Shown here piece by piece: positions 38,920 to 47,465 of a stretch of DNA of 64,000 bases. Both the position numbers and the translations under genes were made by a program. Below the pieces are notes generated by a model. The model was given only the letters and a program-made list of their open reading frames with translations. It was not told the origin of the DNA and searched no databases. The stretch comes from Rhodobacteraceae bacterium HLUCCO07 (GTDB taxonomy: Bacteria; Pseudomonadota; Alphaproteobacteria; Rhodobacterales; Rhodobacteraceae): NCBI GenBank assembly GCA_001314705.1, contig LJSU01000016.1, positions 62,001 through 126,000 of the forward strand, given 5' to 3'. Position 1 is the first letter of the stretch. Every line of letters begins with the position of its first letter.

Positions 38920-40218
38920 TCAGTCCCTGGCCGCCCGTGACGCAAGGGTGCGAATCTCGGAGGACTGGGCAATCTCCGAACTGTTGGCATAGGCCTGGTG
39001 GTTGGTCTCGATCCGGCTGTCGTCATAAAGGTAGTTGACCATCGCCCCCCAAGAGTTTGCCATGCCGCGCGGTCCGGGATCGGCCTCGGCATGGGCGTGG
39101 GCGAGGATCGCACCATTGCCAAGGTGAAAATGAGCGACCGGGTCGAGCGCGGCGCCGCTCGACCGGCGGGCGCGGGTGAGGTAAAGCGCCGTCACCTCGC
39201 GCAGCGTTGCGGGATCGGGAGGCGCGTCATCATCGCGTTCGGACAGGGCCTTGCGCAGGTGCTTGGAAAGCAGGCCGTCCTCGGCCTGCATCTCGTTCTC
39301 CACCCAGCGACGCAGGCCCGGAACCGGCGACAGGGTTACAAAGGTCGAAAGCCCCTCTATGTCACGGCGCAGTTCCTCGACGACCTGCTTGATCAGGAAA
39401 TTGCCGAAGGAAATGCCGCGCAGGCCGACATGGCAATTCGAGATCGAATAGAACACCGCGACCCGGGCCTTCTCCGGCGGGATGCGGTCGCGGTCGGGGT
39501 CGAGGATCGGGCCAATGGCGCCGGGGATGTCACGCGTAAGGGCGATCTCGACAAAGATCAGCGGATCATCGGGCATGGCCGGGTGGAAGAACGCGAAGAG
39601 CCGCCGGTCAGGATCGCCGACGCGCTGGCGCAGATCATCCCAGCCGCGAATCTCGTGCACCGCCTCGTAGGTGATGATGTTTTCCAGAACATTCGCGGGC
39701 GTGCGCCAGTCGATCCGGCGCAGTTCGAGAAAGCCCCGGGTGAACCACGAGGCAAAGAGATGGCGAAAGTCCTGATCGAGGCTGGTCAGTGCCGGGTCAG
39801 AGCGGGCATCGCGCAGGAGTTCCGCGCGCAGCCGCACCAGCCTTGCCGTGGCGCCGGGCACACGGTTGAAGGCGCGAATGAGTTCCTGTGAGCGCGGTTC
39901 GGCGGCGAAATGCACGCGTCGCGCGGCCGCGACGTCACCGGGAACATAAGTGGCCAGCGCATGTTGCAGTCTGGTTTCATCGGGTCCGAACTCGTCGGCG
40001 ATCCGGACAAAGGCGGCACGGCGTTGCTCCGGCGTCGCCTGTTCCAGCCGATCGAGAATATGCCGCGCAAGCACGAGGCCCGACACCTCGCTGCGGGTAT
40101 CGAGCAGGGAGTGGCACAGGTCGACCGGGTCTTCGCTTTGCCGGCCGCGACCGAGCACACCGAGGCCCGAGCCGGCAAGGCGGCGGAACATGTCGCTGAT
40201 GAATCTGGTTTCGGGCAT
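38920..40218 (-). CDS. Malonyl-CoA decarboxylase
   Basis: Enzyme of 432 residues turning malonyl-CoA into acetyl-CoA and CO2. The N-terminal helical domain (about 1-120) and the C-terminal acetyltransferase-like catalytic domain are both present, with the late signatures VTLSPVPGLRRWV, FHLGNGAILAHAHAEADP and NSWGAMVNYLYD. ATG at 40218 (MPETRFISDMFRRL) is used; an in-frame ORF extends upstream to 40350 without family similarity. It is monocistronic on the reverse strand, with a 199-bp upstream gap. Confidence 0.92.
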   Translation of the reverse strand: MPETRFISDMFRRLAGSGLGVLGRGRQSEDPVDLCHSLLDTRSEVSGLVLARHILDRLEQATPEQRRAAFVRIADEFGPDETRLQHALATYVPGDVAAARRVHFAAEPRSQELIRAFNRVPGATARLVRLRAELLRDARSDPALTSLDQDFRHLFASWFTRGFLELRRIDWRTPANVLENIITYEAVHEIRGWDDLRQRVGDPDRRLFAFFHPAMPDDPLIFVEIALTRDIPGAIGPILDPDRDRIPPEKARVAVFYSISNCHVGLRGISFGNFLIKQVVEELRRDIEGLSTFVTLSPVPGLRRWVENEMQAEDGLLSKHLRKALSERDDDAPPDPATLREVTALYLTRARRSSGAALDPVAHFHLGNGAILAHAHAEADPGPRGMANSWGAMVNYLYDDSRIETNHQAYANSSEIAQSSEIRTLASRAARD

Positions 40219-40417
40219 GGGTCGCCATCCGTTGTGAGTCGGCGCGACTATATTGCGATCGACACGGCGCGTCACGCGGGCAAGGCGCGGGGTGTGCAGG
40301 CCGGAACTCGGAAAACTGGTGCACAACAGGGATGACCGGCAGCGGGGCACGATTTTCTTGTGATTGGAAGGCTTCCGGATCGTGGGAGCGCAGTGAACTC
40401 ACAGCAAGCGTCAGGCA

Positions 40418-41260
40418 TCAAAGCATTACGGTTCCGTCGATCAGGATGCGGACATCGCCACCCACCGTTAACCGCCCGTCCTGGTCGTGTTGAAGGTGAA
40501 CGCGTCCCGTCCGACCGATTGCGGTACCCTGCGCCACGATGGCAGGCAGGGTCAGACGGCCTTCTTCGGCGAGCCAGCATGCGATTGCCGCGTTGAGCGA
40601 ACCGGTTACCGGGTCTTCGGACACGCCGTTGGAAGGCGCGAGCATGCGGACCTCGAAATCCAGGCCCGTGCCGGGACCATGCCGGGCCATCAAGCCGATC
40701 CCTCTGAACGGGGATTGCTGCAGACGCTGCGCGCTGGCCCCGAGAACGCGGGCGGGGCTGTCCAACTCCAGCAATTGCCATGACGAACCGTTTTCGAGTG
40801 TCACGGCCCGGGAAATGCAGTCCGACGGGAGATCCAGAACTTCGGCGATGTGCCGGCGCATGTCTTCGGCCATCTGCACGACCTTTGTCGGCGGTGCGAC
40901 GAATGCCGGTCTGCCGCTGCGCAAGTCTATTCCAACAAGTCCGATGCCGCATTCCTGCCGCACCATTGAGGGGTCCAGCGGGGTGCCGCCAGCCGCCAGC
41001 CACGCCATGCAGCTGCCAAGGGTCGGGTGACCGGCAAAGGCGATCTCCCGCGTCGTGGTGAAGATGCGCAGCCGGTAATCGGCCCCCGGCGTTTCGGGCG
41101 GGAGCAGAAAGGTGGTTTCAGCAACGTTCGCCCACGTGGCGAAGCGCTGCATCTCTTCGGCGTTCAACCCGACGCCATCGACAACGACGGCCAGCGCGTT
41201 GCCTTGCGTGGGCTGATCTGTAAATACGTCACATTGGATGAAGCGGCGTGCACGGGGCAT
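40418..41260 (-). CDS. PhzF family isomerase
   Basis: Diaminopimelate-epimerase-fold protein of 280 residues. The probable catalytic Glu48 is in NVAETTFLLPP. Other family motifs are CDVFTDQPTQGNALAVV, REIAFAGHPTLG and GVSEDPVTGSLNAA. PhzF proteins catalyse proton-shift isomerisations on small ring acids, and most members have unknown substrates. It is coupled to the hydantoinase gene (TGATG, 1-nt overlap), so it should act in the same catabolic pathway. Confidence 0.88.
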   Translation of the reverse strand: MPRARRFIQCDVFTDQPTQGNALAVVVDGVGLNAEEMQRFATWANVAETTFLLPPETPGADYRLRIFTTTREIAFAGHPTLGSCMAWLAAGGTPLDPSMVRQECGIGLVGIDLRSGRPAFVAPPTKVVQMAEDMRRHIAEVLDLPSDCISRAVTLENGSSWQLLELDSPARVLGASAQRLQQSPFRGIGLMARHGPGTGLDFEVRMLAPSNGVSEDPVTGSLNAAIACWLAEEGRLTLPAIVAQGTAIGRTGRVHLQHDQDGRLTVGGDVRILIDGTVML

Positions 41261-42648
41261 CAGGCGGTCATCGGTAGCCACTGGCCCCGCGGCACGTCCG
41301 TGACCAGGGCGCGGTCGCACACCAGCACCTCGCCACGAGACATGACATGCAGCGGCATTCCCTTCACCTCTGTGCCTTCGAATGGGTTGTACCCAGTGTT
41401 GCAGCTCAGGTCGTCAGGGCCATAGGTAAGGGAAATTGCCGGGTCCCAGAGCGCCAGATCGGCGTCAAAGCCCACGGCAATCGCGCCTTTACCCTCAAGC
41501 CCAAAGGCGCGGGCAGGGGCGGTCGCGGTAAGGCGGGCAAACGCCTCGAGTCCCATGCGCCCCTGGCTCACCATGGCGTTGAACATCAGCGGAAGGCGGG
41601 TTTCCAGGCCCGGCATTCCGTTGGCGATCTGGTTGAAGGGCGCGTCTGTGCCGTGTGCGAACTTGCCAGTCGCGTCCAAGCGGTAGGGGGCATGGTCCGA
41701 GGTCACCAGTTCGACCGTGCCGTCGGCCATGGCGCCCCAAAGTGCCTCCTGATCGTCTCGGCTGCGCTGCGGCGGCGAACACATGAAGCGGGCTGGATTC
41801 TCACGCTCCAGGATATCGACGGTCATGAACAGGTAGTGCGGGCAGGTCTCGGCTTGTACCTTCACGCCACGTGCGCGGGCCTGCCGAATGATTTCAACAC
41901 CTTCGCGGGTGGAGACATGAAAGATCATGATCCGCGCGCCGGTGAATTCGGCGAAACGGCACATGCGATCAATCGCCTCTATCTCGGCCTCGCGCGGGTG
42001 GGAGGCGGCATGGTATCTGGGTGCGGTCTTGCCCTCGGCGAGCAGTTTGTCCGTCATGTGGCGGATCAGCCCGTCATTCTCGGCATGTAAGCAGACCAGG
42101 GCGCCCGCATCCCGCGCCTGCGCAAGAATGTCGAGGATCGACTTGTCGTCCTGGCGCACCTTGGCATAGGTGGTGAATATCTTGATCGACCGGTGACCTT
42201 CGGCGATCAGCGCGGGGATATCCTCGGCGAGATTGCCGTTGCCGGTATCGGCCACGATCATGTGGAACGCGTAGTCGATCATCGCGCCTTGCTCAGCGAG
42301 GGCAGCATAATCACCAACCACCTGTCGCATCTTCTGGCCCGCATGCTGCGCAGCGAAGGAGACGACAGTCGCCGTGCCGCCCTTCGCCGCTGAACGGGTG
42401 GCCGTGGCGAAGGTATCGGCGTTCATCAGACCTGCGCCGGACATCTGTTCGATGTGGCAATGGGTATCCACACCGGCCGGCAGGACAAGCAGGCCCGCCG
42501 CATCGATCTCATGCGTTGCTGTGCCATCGAGCCTGGCGCCAAGCGCGGCAATCCGGCCATCGGCAATCGCGATGTCCTGCCTTGTCGTGCCTTCAGGGGT
42601 GACAACGGTTCCCCCCCGGACGATCGTGTCGTATTCATTGATCTGCAT
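41260..42648 (-). CDS. Dihydropyrimidinase/hydantoinase family cyclic amidohydrolase
   Basis: Zinc amidohydrolase of 462 residues that opens cyclic amides such as dihydropyrimidines, hydantoins or allantoin. Metal ligands are His63 and His65 (DTHCH), carboxylated Lys156 (SIKIFTTYA), His188 (CLHAEND), His244 (IFHVST) and Asp318 (TSDHAPY). The motifs fit the D-hydantoinase branch, but the ring substrate is not readable. It is divergent from the GntR regulator, with a candidate operator between them. No N-carbamoylase gene is present in the window. Confidence 0.9.
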   Translation of the reverse strand: MQINEYDTIVRGGTVVTPEGTTRQDIAIADGRIAALGARLDGTATHEIDAAGLLVLPAGVDTHCHIEQMSGAGLMNADTFATATRSAAKGGTATVVSFAAQHAGQKMRQVVGDYAALAEQGAMIDYAFHMIVADTGNGNLAEDIPALIAEGHRSIKIFTTYAKVRQDDKSILDILAQARDAGALVCLHAENDGLIRHMTDKLLAEGKTAPRYHAASHPREAEIEAIDRMCRFAEFTGARIMIFHVSTREGVEIIRQARARGVKVQAETCPHYLFMTVDILERENPARFMCSPPQRSRDDQEALWGAMADGTVELVTSDHAPYRLDATGKFAHGTDAPFNQIANGMPGLETRLPLMFNAMVSQGRMGLEAFARLTATAPARAFGLEGKGAIAVGFDADLALWDPAISLTYGPDDLSCNTGYNPFEGTEVKGMPLHVMSRGEVLVCDRALVTDVPRGQWLPMTA

Positions 42649-42674
42649 GGTGGCCCCGCCGCTGTGGTTTCAGT

Positions 42675-42695
42675 TGGCATACTACCTGTATACCA
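42675..42695. promoter_or_regulatory. Candidate GntR/FCD operator in the hydantoinase-gntR region
   Basis: TGGCATAC, 5-nt spacer, GTATACCA: eight-base arms with one mismatch. It contains TGTATAC, typical of operators bound by FadR/FCD-type GntR regulators. It lies 27 bp upstream of the hydantoinase ATG and 67 bp upstream of the regulator ATG. The half-site GTATACCA recurs at 43,463. Confidence 0.5.
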
Positions 42696-42761
42696 CTATA
42701 TGTACTTGGGGAAAGACACCGCGCCGGAAACGGGCGAAATTTGTGCCGGGAGGGATGTAGC

Positions 42762-43409
42762 ATGACCGAAAAATCTCAAACCTTGGGGGATTCGGCGTTT
42801 CAGCGGATGAAGGCGATGATTCTCGACGGTACTCTGGAGCCCGGCACGCGTCTGAGCGAGAAAAAGTTCGCTGACCGGCTGGGCGTGTCACGTACGCCCG
42901 TGCGCGAGGCCATTGGACAGCTGGTGAGCCAGGGGCTGGCGAAGCGCAACGCCGGTGGCGCCCCCGTGGTGAGCAGCGTGTCCTTGAACGAGATCATGGA
43001 GATCCTTCATGTCCGCAGCCTTCTGGAGTGCGAAGCCGCCAGAAAGGCCGCGTCCGCGGGCAGGCCCACGGCGGAATTGGTGGAAATAAAGTCCAAAATG
43101 CAAGGGTTTATTGACGGCCCACGTCCCAGCCCGGAAGAGCATTCGGCCCTTGATATGCGCTTGCATTACGCTATCGCCGAGATGGCCGGCTCCAAACTTC
43201 TGCTCGAACTGATCGAACAATTGAAAGTCAAGACAGGGATGTATGACCAGGGCTCCATCCCCGACCGTCTGATCCCGGGTTGTGAAGAACATATCGCCTT
43301 GATTGACGCAGTGGTCGCCCAAAAACCCGAAGAGGCCGGCGCGGCCATGAAACTGCATTTGAGCAATGTCCGCGAATCGATCATCTCGCATATCTACCAC
43401 GCCTTCTGA
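42762..43409 (+). CDS. GntR family regulator, FadR/FCD subfamily
   Basis: Regulator of 215 residues. The N-terminal winged HTH is DGTLEPGTRLSEKKFADRLG followed by VSRTPVREAIGQLVSQGLA. The C-terminal helical FCD ligand domain (about 90-210) has DMRLHYAIAEMAG and EEHIALIDAV, with the Asp/His residues that bind a metal and an organic acid in this family. GGGAGGG upstream supports ATG at 42762. It probably controls the flanking transport/catabolic operons in response to a pathway carboxylate. Confidence 0.9.
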   Translation: MTEKSQTLGDSAFQRMKAMILDGTLEPGTRLSEKKFADRLGVSRTPVREAIGQLVSQGLAKRNAGGAPVVSSVSLNEIMEILHVRSLLECEAARKAASAGRPTAELVEIKSKMQGFIDGPRPSPEEHSALDMRLHYAIAEMAGSKLLLELIEQLKVKTGMYDQGSIPDRLIPGCEEHIALIDAVVAQKPEEAGAAMKLHLSNVRESIISHIYHAF

Positions 43410-43443
43410 TCCGCTCTTCACGGGCGGAGGTTTCCAAAGCCGG

Positions 43444-43482
43444 TTGACTTTGCATTCCATGTGTATACCATTTGCATACACA
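43444..43482 (+). promoter_or_regulatory. Promoter plus candidate GntR operator of the transport/catabolic operon
   Basis: TTGACT (43444-43449), 16-bp spacer, TACCAT (43466-43471) form a plausible promoter. Overlapping its -10 box is the inverted repeat TGTGTAT (43460-43466), 9-nt spacer, ATACACA (43476-43482). It shares GTATACCA with the operator near the hydantoinase gene. An FCD repressor bound here would block initiation. Confidence 0.5.
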
Positions 43483-43504
43483 TTCGAAGCACAGTGGAGT
43501 CTCC

Positions 43505-43897
43505 ATGCAGGCGCAACGACCCTCCGGCGGCATAGTTCTGGCGATCACCTTTCAGTATTACCGTGACCTGCCCGCCGCGATGCGCTTTTACGAGGACGTG
43601 CTGGGATTCACGCTGGCCATCGACCAGGGCTGGTCCAAGATCTATCGCATTGACGGTCAAGCTCATGTGGGTCTCGTCGATGAGACCCGCGGCATGCAGA
43701 AATGGCAGGAAAAGAAAACCGTACAGCTTTGCCTGCGGGTGCCGGATGTCGACGCCTGGTATGCCTGGGCTCAGGCCAATGAGGTCGCGGGCCTGACCAG
43801 GATGTTCGACAGTGACGAACTGGGCATCCGCGCCTTCGCGATGAACGACACCGAAGGCTACCAGATCGAGGTGCAGACAGCCCGCCCCGGTCACTGA
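43505..43897 (+). CDS. VOC superfamily (glyoxalase/dioxygenase-like) protein
   Basis: Metal-dependent VOC-fold protein of 130 residues made of two beta-alpha-beta modules (FYEDVLGFTLAIDQGWSKIYRI; LCLRVPDVDAWYAWAQANEV; FAMNDTEGYQIEVQ). The final Glu of YQIEVQ and the Gln/His near the start are typical metal ligands. VOC members include glyoxalases, epimerases and dioxygenases, so the reaction is open. GGAG lies 5 nt before the ATG. First gene of the long operon. Confidence 0.82.
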   Translation: MQAQRPSGGIVLAITFQYYRDLPAAMRFYEDVLGFTLAIDQGWSKIYRIDGQAHVGLVDETRGMQKWQEKKTVQLCLRVPDVDAWYAWAQANEVAGLTRMFDSDELGIRAFAMNDTEGYQIEVQTARPGH

Positions 43898-43975
43898 CCC
43901 CATTCCCGAGACAACAATGAACGAGGTCCGGTCAAGCGGCCCCATCACACATTCCCAACAACGGAGAAGTTCCCG

Positions 43976-45535
43976 ATGAAATACCTGAGTGAAACCGCGC
44001 TTCGTGCCAGTGCGCTCGGCGTCGCGTTGATGGCGACGACGGCAAGCGTGGCGCTGGCTGAAAAGGCCGTCACGATTGGCCTGACGGCCGACCCCAGCCA
44101 CCTCTACCCGCTCGCGGGCGAGGAACTGTCATCCAATATCATGTATTACCACATCTACGATCCGCTGGTGAAGCGCAGCACGGACCTGACATTCGGACCC
44201 GGTCTGGCCGAAAGCTGGGAAAACGTCGACGACACCACGTGGCGTTTCAAGTTGCGCGAGGGTGTCAAGTTCCACAACGGCAATGACTTCACCGCCGAGG
44301 ACGTGGTGTTCACCGTTGAGAAGGCACGCGAGTCGATCCGCCCCGACCTGGTGGCAAATATCGCCTCGATCTCCGCTGTTGACGACATGACCGTCGAGAT
44401 CAAGACGCCCAAGCCCTATGCGGTCTTGCCCAACGATCTGGCCGAACTGCTCATCCTCGACAAGGAATACACGACAGAGGTCGGCGATGAGAAAATGGAC
44501 CGCGAGCCGATGGGCACCGGCCCTTACAAGCTGGAAAACTGGACCAAGGAAGAGAAGCTGGTCCTCAGCGCCTTCGACGATTACTGGGCCGGTGAGCCGA
44601 AAATCGACACAGTGACCTTCCGCCCGATCACCAACCCGGCAACCCGTACCGCGGCGCTGCTGACCGGTGAAGTGGATGTGATTCAGGATCTTGCCGTGCG
44701 CGATGTGGACCGTGTGAAGTCCGAAGACGGGTTCGAGGTGATCACCCGGCCCAGCCTGCTGAACCTGGTGCTGGCCATGGACATGCGAGAGAAGTCACCG
44801 ACCATCGAGGGCGAAAACCCGATGACCGACCAGCGCGTGCGCGAAGCCATTGCACGTGCGATCGACGCCAACGCGATCAACGAGATCGTCATGAACGGTC
44901 TGGCCACGCCCAGCGACCAGTTCGTGCCGGAATCCCATATCGGCCATGCCGATGGCATGAGCTTTCGCGAGATGTATCCGGTGGACATTGAAAAGGCCAA
45001 TGAGCTGATGGCCGAGGCGGGCTATGCCGATGGTTTCACCATGACGCTGGATGCCACCAACAACCGGTACGTGAACGACGCCCAGATCGCGCAGGCACTG
45101 GCATCGATGCTGGCCAAGATCAATATCGATCTGGAGCTGAACATCATGCCCAAGTCGAACTTCTGGGGTTACATCCGCGTTCCCACCGAGAATTCCAGCT
45201 TCATCATGTCCGGCTGGGATGTTCCGGAAGGGGATGCGGGGTCCATGTATGGCGCGCTCTTCTATACCCGCGACAAGAAGGAAGGCTACGGCCAGGTCAA
45301 CCGGGGATCCTATTCCAATCCGGAGCTCGACGCGCTGGTCGACAAGGCCGACGCCACCCCCAGCATCGAAGAGCGGGACGCATACCTTCAGGAAGCCTCC
45401 AAGCTGTTGCTCGAGGACATTCCGATGATCCCCGTGCACTACGAGCAGGACATCTATGCCGTGCGAGATGGTATCCATCTCGAGCCGCGCGTGGACAAGT
45501 TCATCTGGGCCTTTGACATGGACGTGGCCGAATAA
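43976..45535 (+). CDS. ABC transporter substrate-binding protein, family 5
   Basis: Periplasmic binding protein of 519 residues with a Sec signal peptide (about 1-28, ending TTASVALA before EKAVTIG). SBP_bac_5 motifs are YYHIYDPLVKRSTDLTFGPG, WRFKLREGVKFHNGNDFTAEDVVF and EPMGTGPYKLENW. Family members bind peptides, nickel or opine-like and glycosidic compounds, so the ligand cannot be called. It is the receptor for the importer encoded by the next four genes and is followed by a very stable hairpin. Confidence 0.93.
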   Translation: MKYLSETALRASALGVALMATTASVALAEKAVTIGLTADPSHLYPLAGEELSSNIMYYHIYDPLVKRSTDLTFGPGLAESWENVDDTTWRFKLREGVKFHNGNDFTAEDVVFTVEKARESIRPDLVANIASISAVDDMTVEIKTPKPYAVLPNDLAELLILDKEYTTEVGDEKMDREPMGTGPYKLENWTKEEKLVLSAFDDYWAGEPKIDTVTFRPITNPATRTAALLTGEVDVIQDLAVRDVDRVKSEDGFEVITRPSLLNLVLAMDMREKSPTIEGENPMTDQRVREAIARAIDANAINEIVMNGLATPSDQFVPESHIGHADGMSFREMYPVDIEKANELMAEAGYADGFTMTLDATNNRYVNDAQIAQALASMLAKINIDLELNIMPKSNFWGYIRVPTENSSFIMSGWDVPEGDAGSMYGALFYTRDKKEGYGQVNRGSYSNPELDALVDKADATPSIEERDAYLQEASKLLLEDIPMIPVHYEQDIYAVRDGIHLEPRVDKFIWAFDMDVAE

Positions 45536-45552
45536 GGGCACGCTCCTGCGTT

Positions 45553-45575
45553 CCCGGCGGCAGGTTGCCGCCGGG
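45553..45575 (+). promoter_or_regulatory. Stable hairpin between binding-protein and permease genes
   Basis: Perfect 10-bp stem CCCGGCGGCA/TGCCGCCGGG with a 3-nt loop, 17 nt after the binding-protein stop and 40 nt before the permease ATG. No T-run. Intercistronic stems at this place in importer operons usually protect the upstream message, giving an excess of binding protein over permease. Confidence 0.6.
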
Positions 45576-45615
45576 GTCATTCCAGTTACCCGCCTGCGAA
45601 AGACTGTTGCCACCG

Positions 45616-46581
45616 ATGACCGGATATATTTTCAAACGACTGCTCCAGATGACCCTCGTGTTATGGGTCGTTTCCGTGATCGTCTTCCTCATGATGAGTT
45701 TCACCGGCGACCCGGTGTTCATGGTCGTGCCCATCGATGCCACCGATGCCGAGATTGCGCAGGCGCGGCGCCTGTTGGGTCTCGATCAATCGCTTTTTGT
45801 GCAATACGGGCGCTTTGTCACCAGTCTTGTTCAGGGGGATTTCGGAAATTCCTATGTCTTTCGCCAGCCGGCGATGGCGTTGATCCTGGAACGGCTGCCG
45901 GCCACGTTGGAAATGGTGCTGGTCGCCATGGCGCTGGCACTGGTCGTGGCGATTCCCTTGGGGGTCTATGCCGGGGCCAACCCGAACAGCCGCATAAGCC
46001 GCACCATCATGGCCGGGTCGCTTCTGGGCATCTCGCTGCCCGGTTTCTGGGTCGGCATGGTGCTCATCTTCCTGTTTGCGGTGCATTGGGGAATCTTTCC
46101 GTCCTCCGGGCGTGGCGACACGGCCGAGATATTCGGCCTGCGCGTCAGCCTTCTGACTGCGGATGGGTGGCACCATATCATCCTGCCCGCGGTCACTTTG
46201 TCGCTGGCGACCATGGCCATTCTCCTGCGCATGACTCGCGCGGGCATGATGGAGGTCAATCGGCAGGATTTCATGAAATTCGCCCGCGCCAAGGGCGCGA
46301 CGCGCCGTGACGTGCTCTATAAGCACGGGCTGAAAAACGCGCTGATCCCCGTCATCACGATCTTCGGCCTTCAACTGGGCGATCTCATCGCCTTTGCCAC
46401 GATCACCGAGACGATCTTTTCCTGGCCCGGCATGGGGAAGCTGCTGATCGACAGCATCTATCGCGCCGATCGGCCGGTGATCGTTGTCTACCTGATGCTT
46501 GTCGCGCTGATCTTCGTGGTCATCAATTTCCTCGTCGATATCATCTACACGCTGATCGACCCGCGCATCACGTTGAAATGA
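45616..46581 (+). CDS. ABC transporter permease, DppB/OppB type
   Basis: Inner-membrane permease of 321 residues with about six transmembrane segments (TLVLWVVSVIVFLMMSF at the start) and the coupling-helix EAA motif (RQDFMKFARAKGATRRDVLYKHGLKNAL region). The DppB signature LGLDQSLFVQYGRFV is clear. ATG at 45616 (MTGYIFKRLLQM) is used. Forms the channel with the DppC-type permease that follows. Confidence 0.93.
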   Translation: MTGYIFKRLLQMTLVLWVVSVIVFLMMSFTGDPVFMVVPIDATDAEIAQARRLLGLDQSLFVQYGRFVTSLVQGDFGNSYVFRQPAMALILERLPATLEMVLVAMALALVVAIPLGVYAGANPNSRISRTIMAGSLLGISLPGFWVGMVLIFLFAVHWGIFPSSGRGDTAEIFGLRVSLLTADGWHHIILPAVTLSLATMAILLRMTRAGMMEVNRQDFMKFARAKGATRRDVLYKHGLKNALIPVITIFGLQLGDLIAFATITETIFSWPGMGKLLIDSIYRADRPVIVVYLMLVALIFVVINFLVDIIYTLIDPRITLK

Positions 46582-46592
46582 GGGGCGATAAA

Positions 46593-47465
46593 ATGACGGC
46601 ATTCCTTCAGTCGGAATTCTTCCACAACTACTGCCGCAGCAGTTCGGCAATGATCGGCAGCGGGTTGATGGCCTTTTTTGCCCTCGCCGTTCTGATCGGT
46701 CCGTTCCTGGTTGCGCAGAACCCCTATGACAACGCGACACTGAACCTGTTGGACAGCTACAAGCCACCCATGTGGCTTGAGGGAGGCGATCCGCAATTCC
46801 CGCTGGGTACGGACGGACAGGGACGGGATGTCTGGGCTTCCATCCTTTACGGCGCGCGCATTTCACTGTTCATCGGGTTGGTGGCGATGATTGCCTCGTG
46901 CACGATCGGCACGGTCCTGGGGCTGATCGCCGGGTTTTACGGCGGACTTGCCGACAGCATCATCATGCGCATCGCCGATATCCAGCTGTCGTTTCCGTCG
47001 ATCCTGATCGCGCTCTTCCTCATGTCGGCGGTGGGCACGGGGATCGACAAGGTCTTGATCGCGCTCACGGCGGTCGGCTGGGTGGTCTATGCCCGGACCG
47101 TGCGCGGCTCGACCCTCTCGGAGATCGAAAAGGAATATGTACAGGCAGCCAAGGTTGCCGGGCTGCCCAATACCAAGATCATCCGCAAGCATGTGTTGCC
47201 CAATGTGCTGACCCCACTCATCGTGATCGCAACGATCCAGGTCGGTACCTTCGTACTGATCGAAGCCTCGCTCTCGTTCCTGGGCGTGGGTGTTCCGATC
47301 ACCAAGCCGTCGCTGGGGCTTCTGATCAAGAACGGCTTTGACGTGCTGTTCAGCGGGCTCTGGTGGACCAGCGTCTTTCCCGGGTTCGCGATCATGATGC
47401 TGGTCTTCGGCATCAATCTGTTTGGCGATTTCCTGCGTGACGAATTGAACCCGAGGTTGAAGTAA
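46593..47465 (+). CDS. ABC transporter permease, DppC/OppC type
   Basis: Inner-membrane permease of 290 residues. It has an N-terminal OppC_N helix (SSAMIGSGLMAFFALAVLIG), the conserved HPLGTD-like segment FPLGTDGQGRDV and the EAA loop EKEYVQAAKVAGLPNTKI. ATG at 46593 has GAGGGG upstream; an ATG at 46578 overlaps the previous stop. The stop overlaps the next start by 1 nt (TAATG). Confidence 0.93.
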   Translation: MTAFLQSEFFHNYCRSSSAMIGSGLMAFFALAVLIGPFLVAQNPYDNATLNLLDSYKPPMWLEGGDPQFPLGTDGQGRDVWASILYGARISLFIGLVAMIASCTIGTVLGLIAGFYGGLADSIIMRIADIQLSFPSILIALFLMSAVGTGIDKVLIALTAVGWVVYARTVRGSTLSEIEKEYVQAAKVAGLPNTKIIRKHVLPNVLTPLIVIATIQVGTFVLIEASLSFLGVGVPITKPSLGLLIKNGFDVLFSGLWWTSVFPGFAIMMLVFGINLFGDFLRDELNPRLK

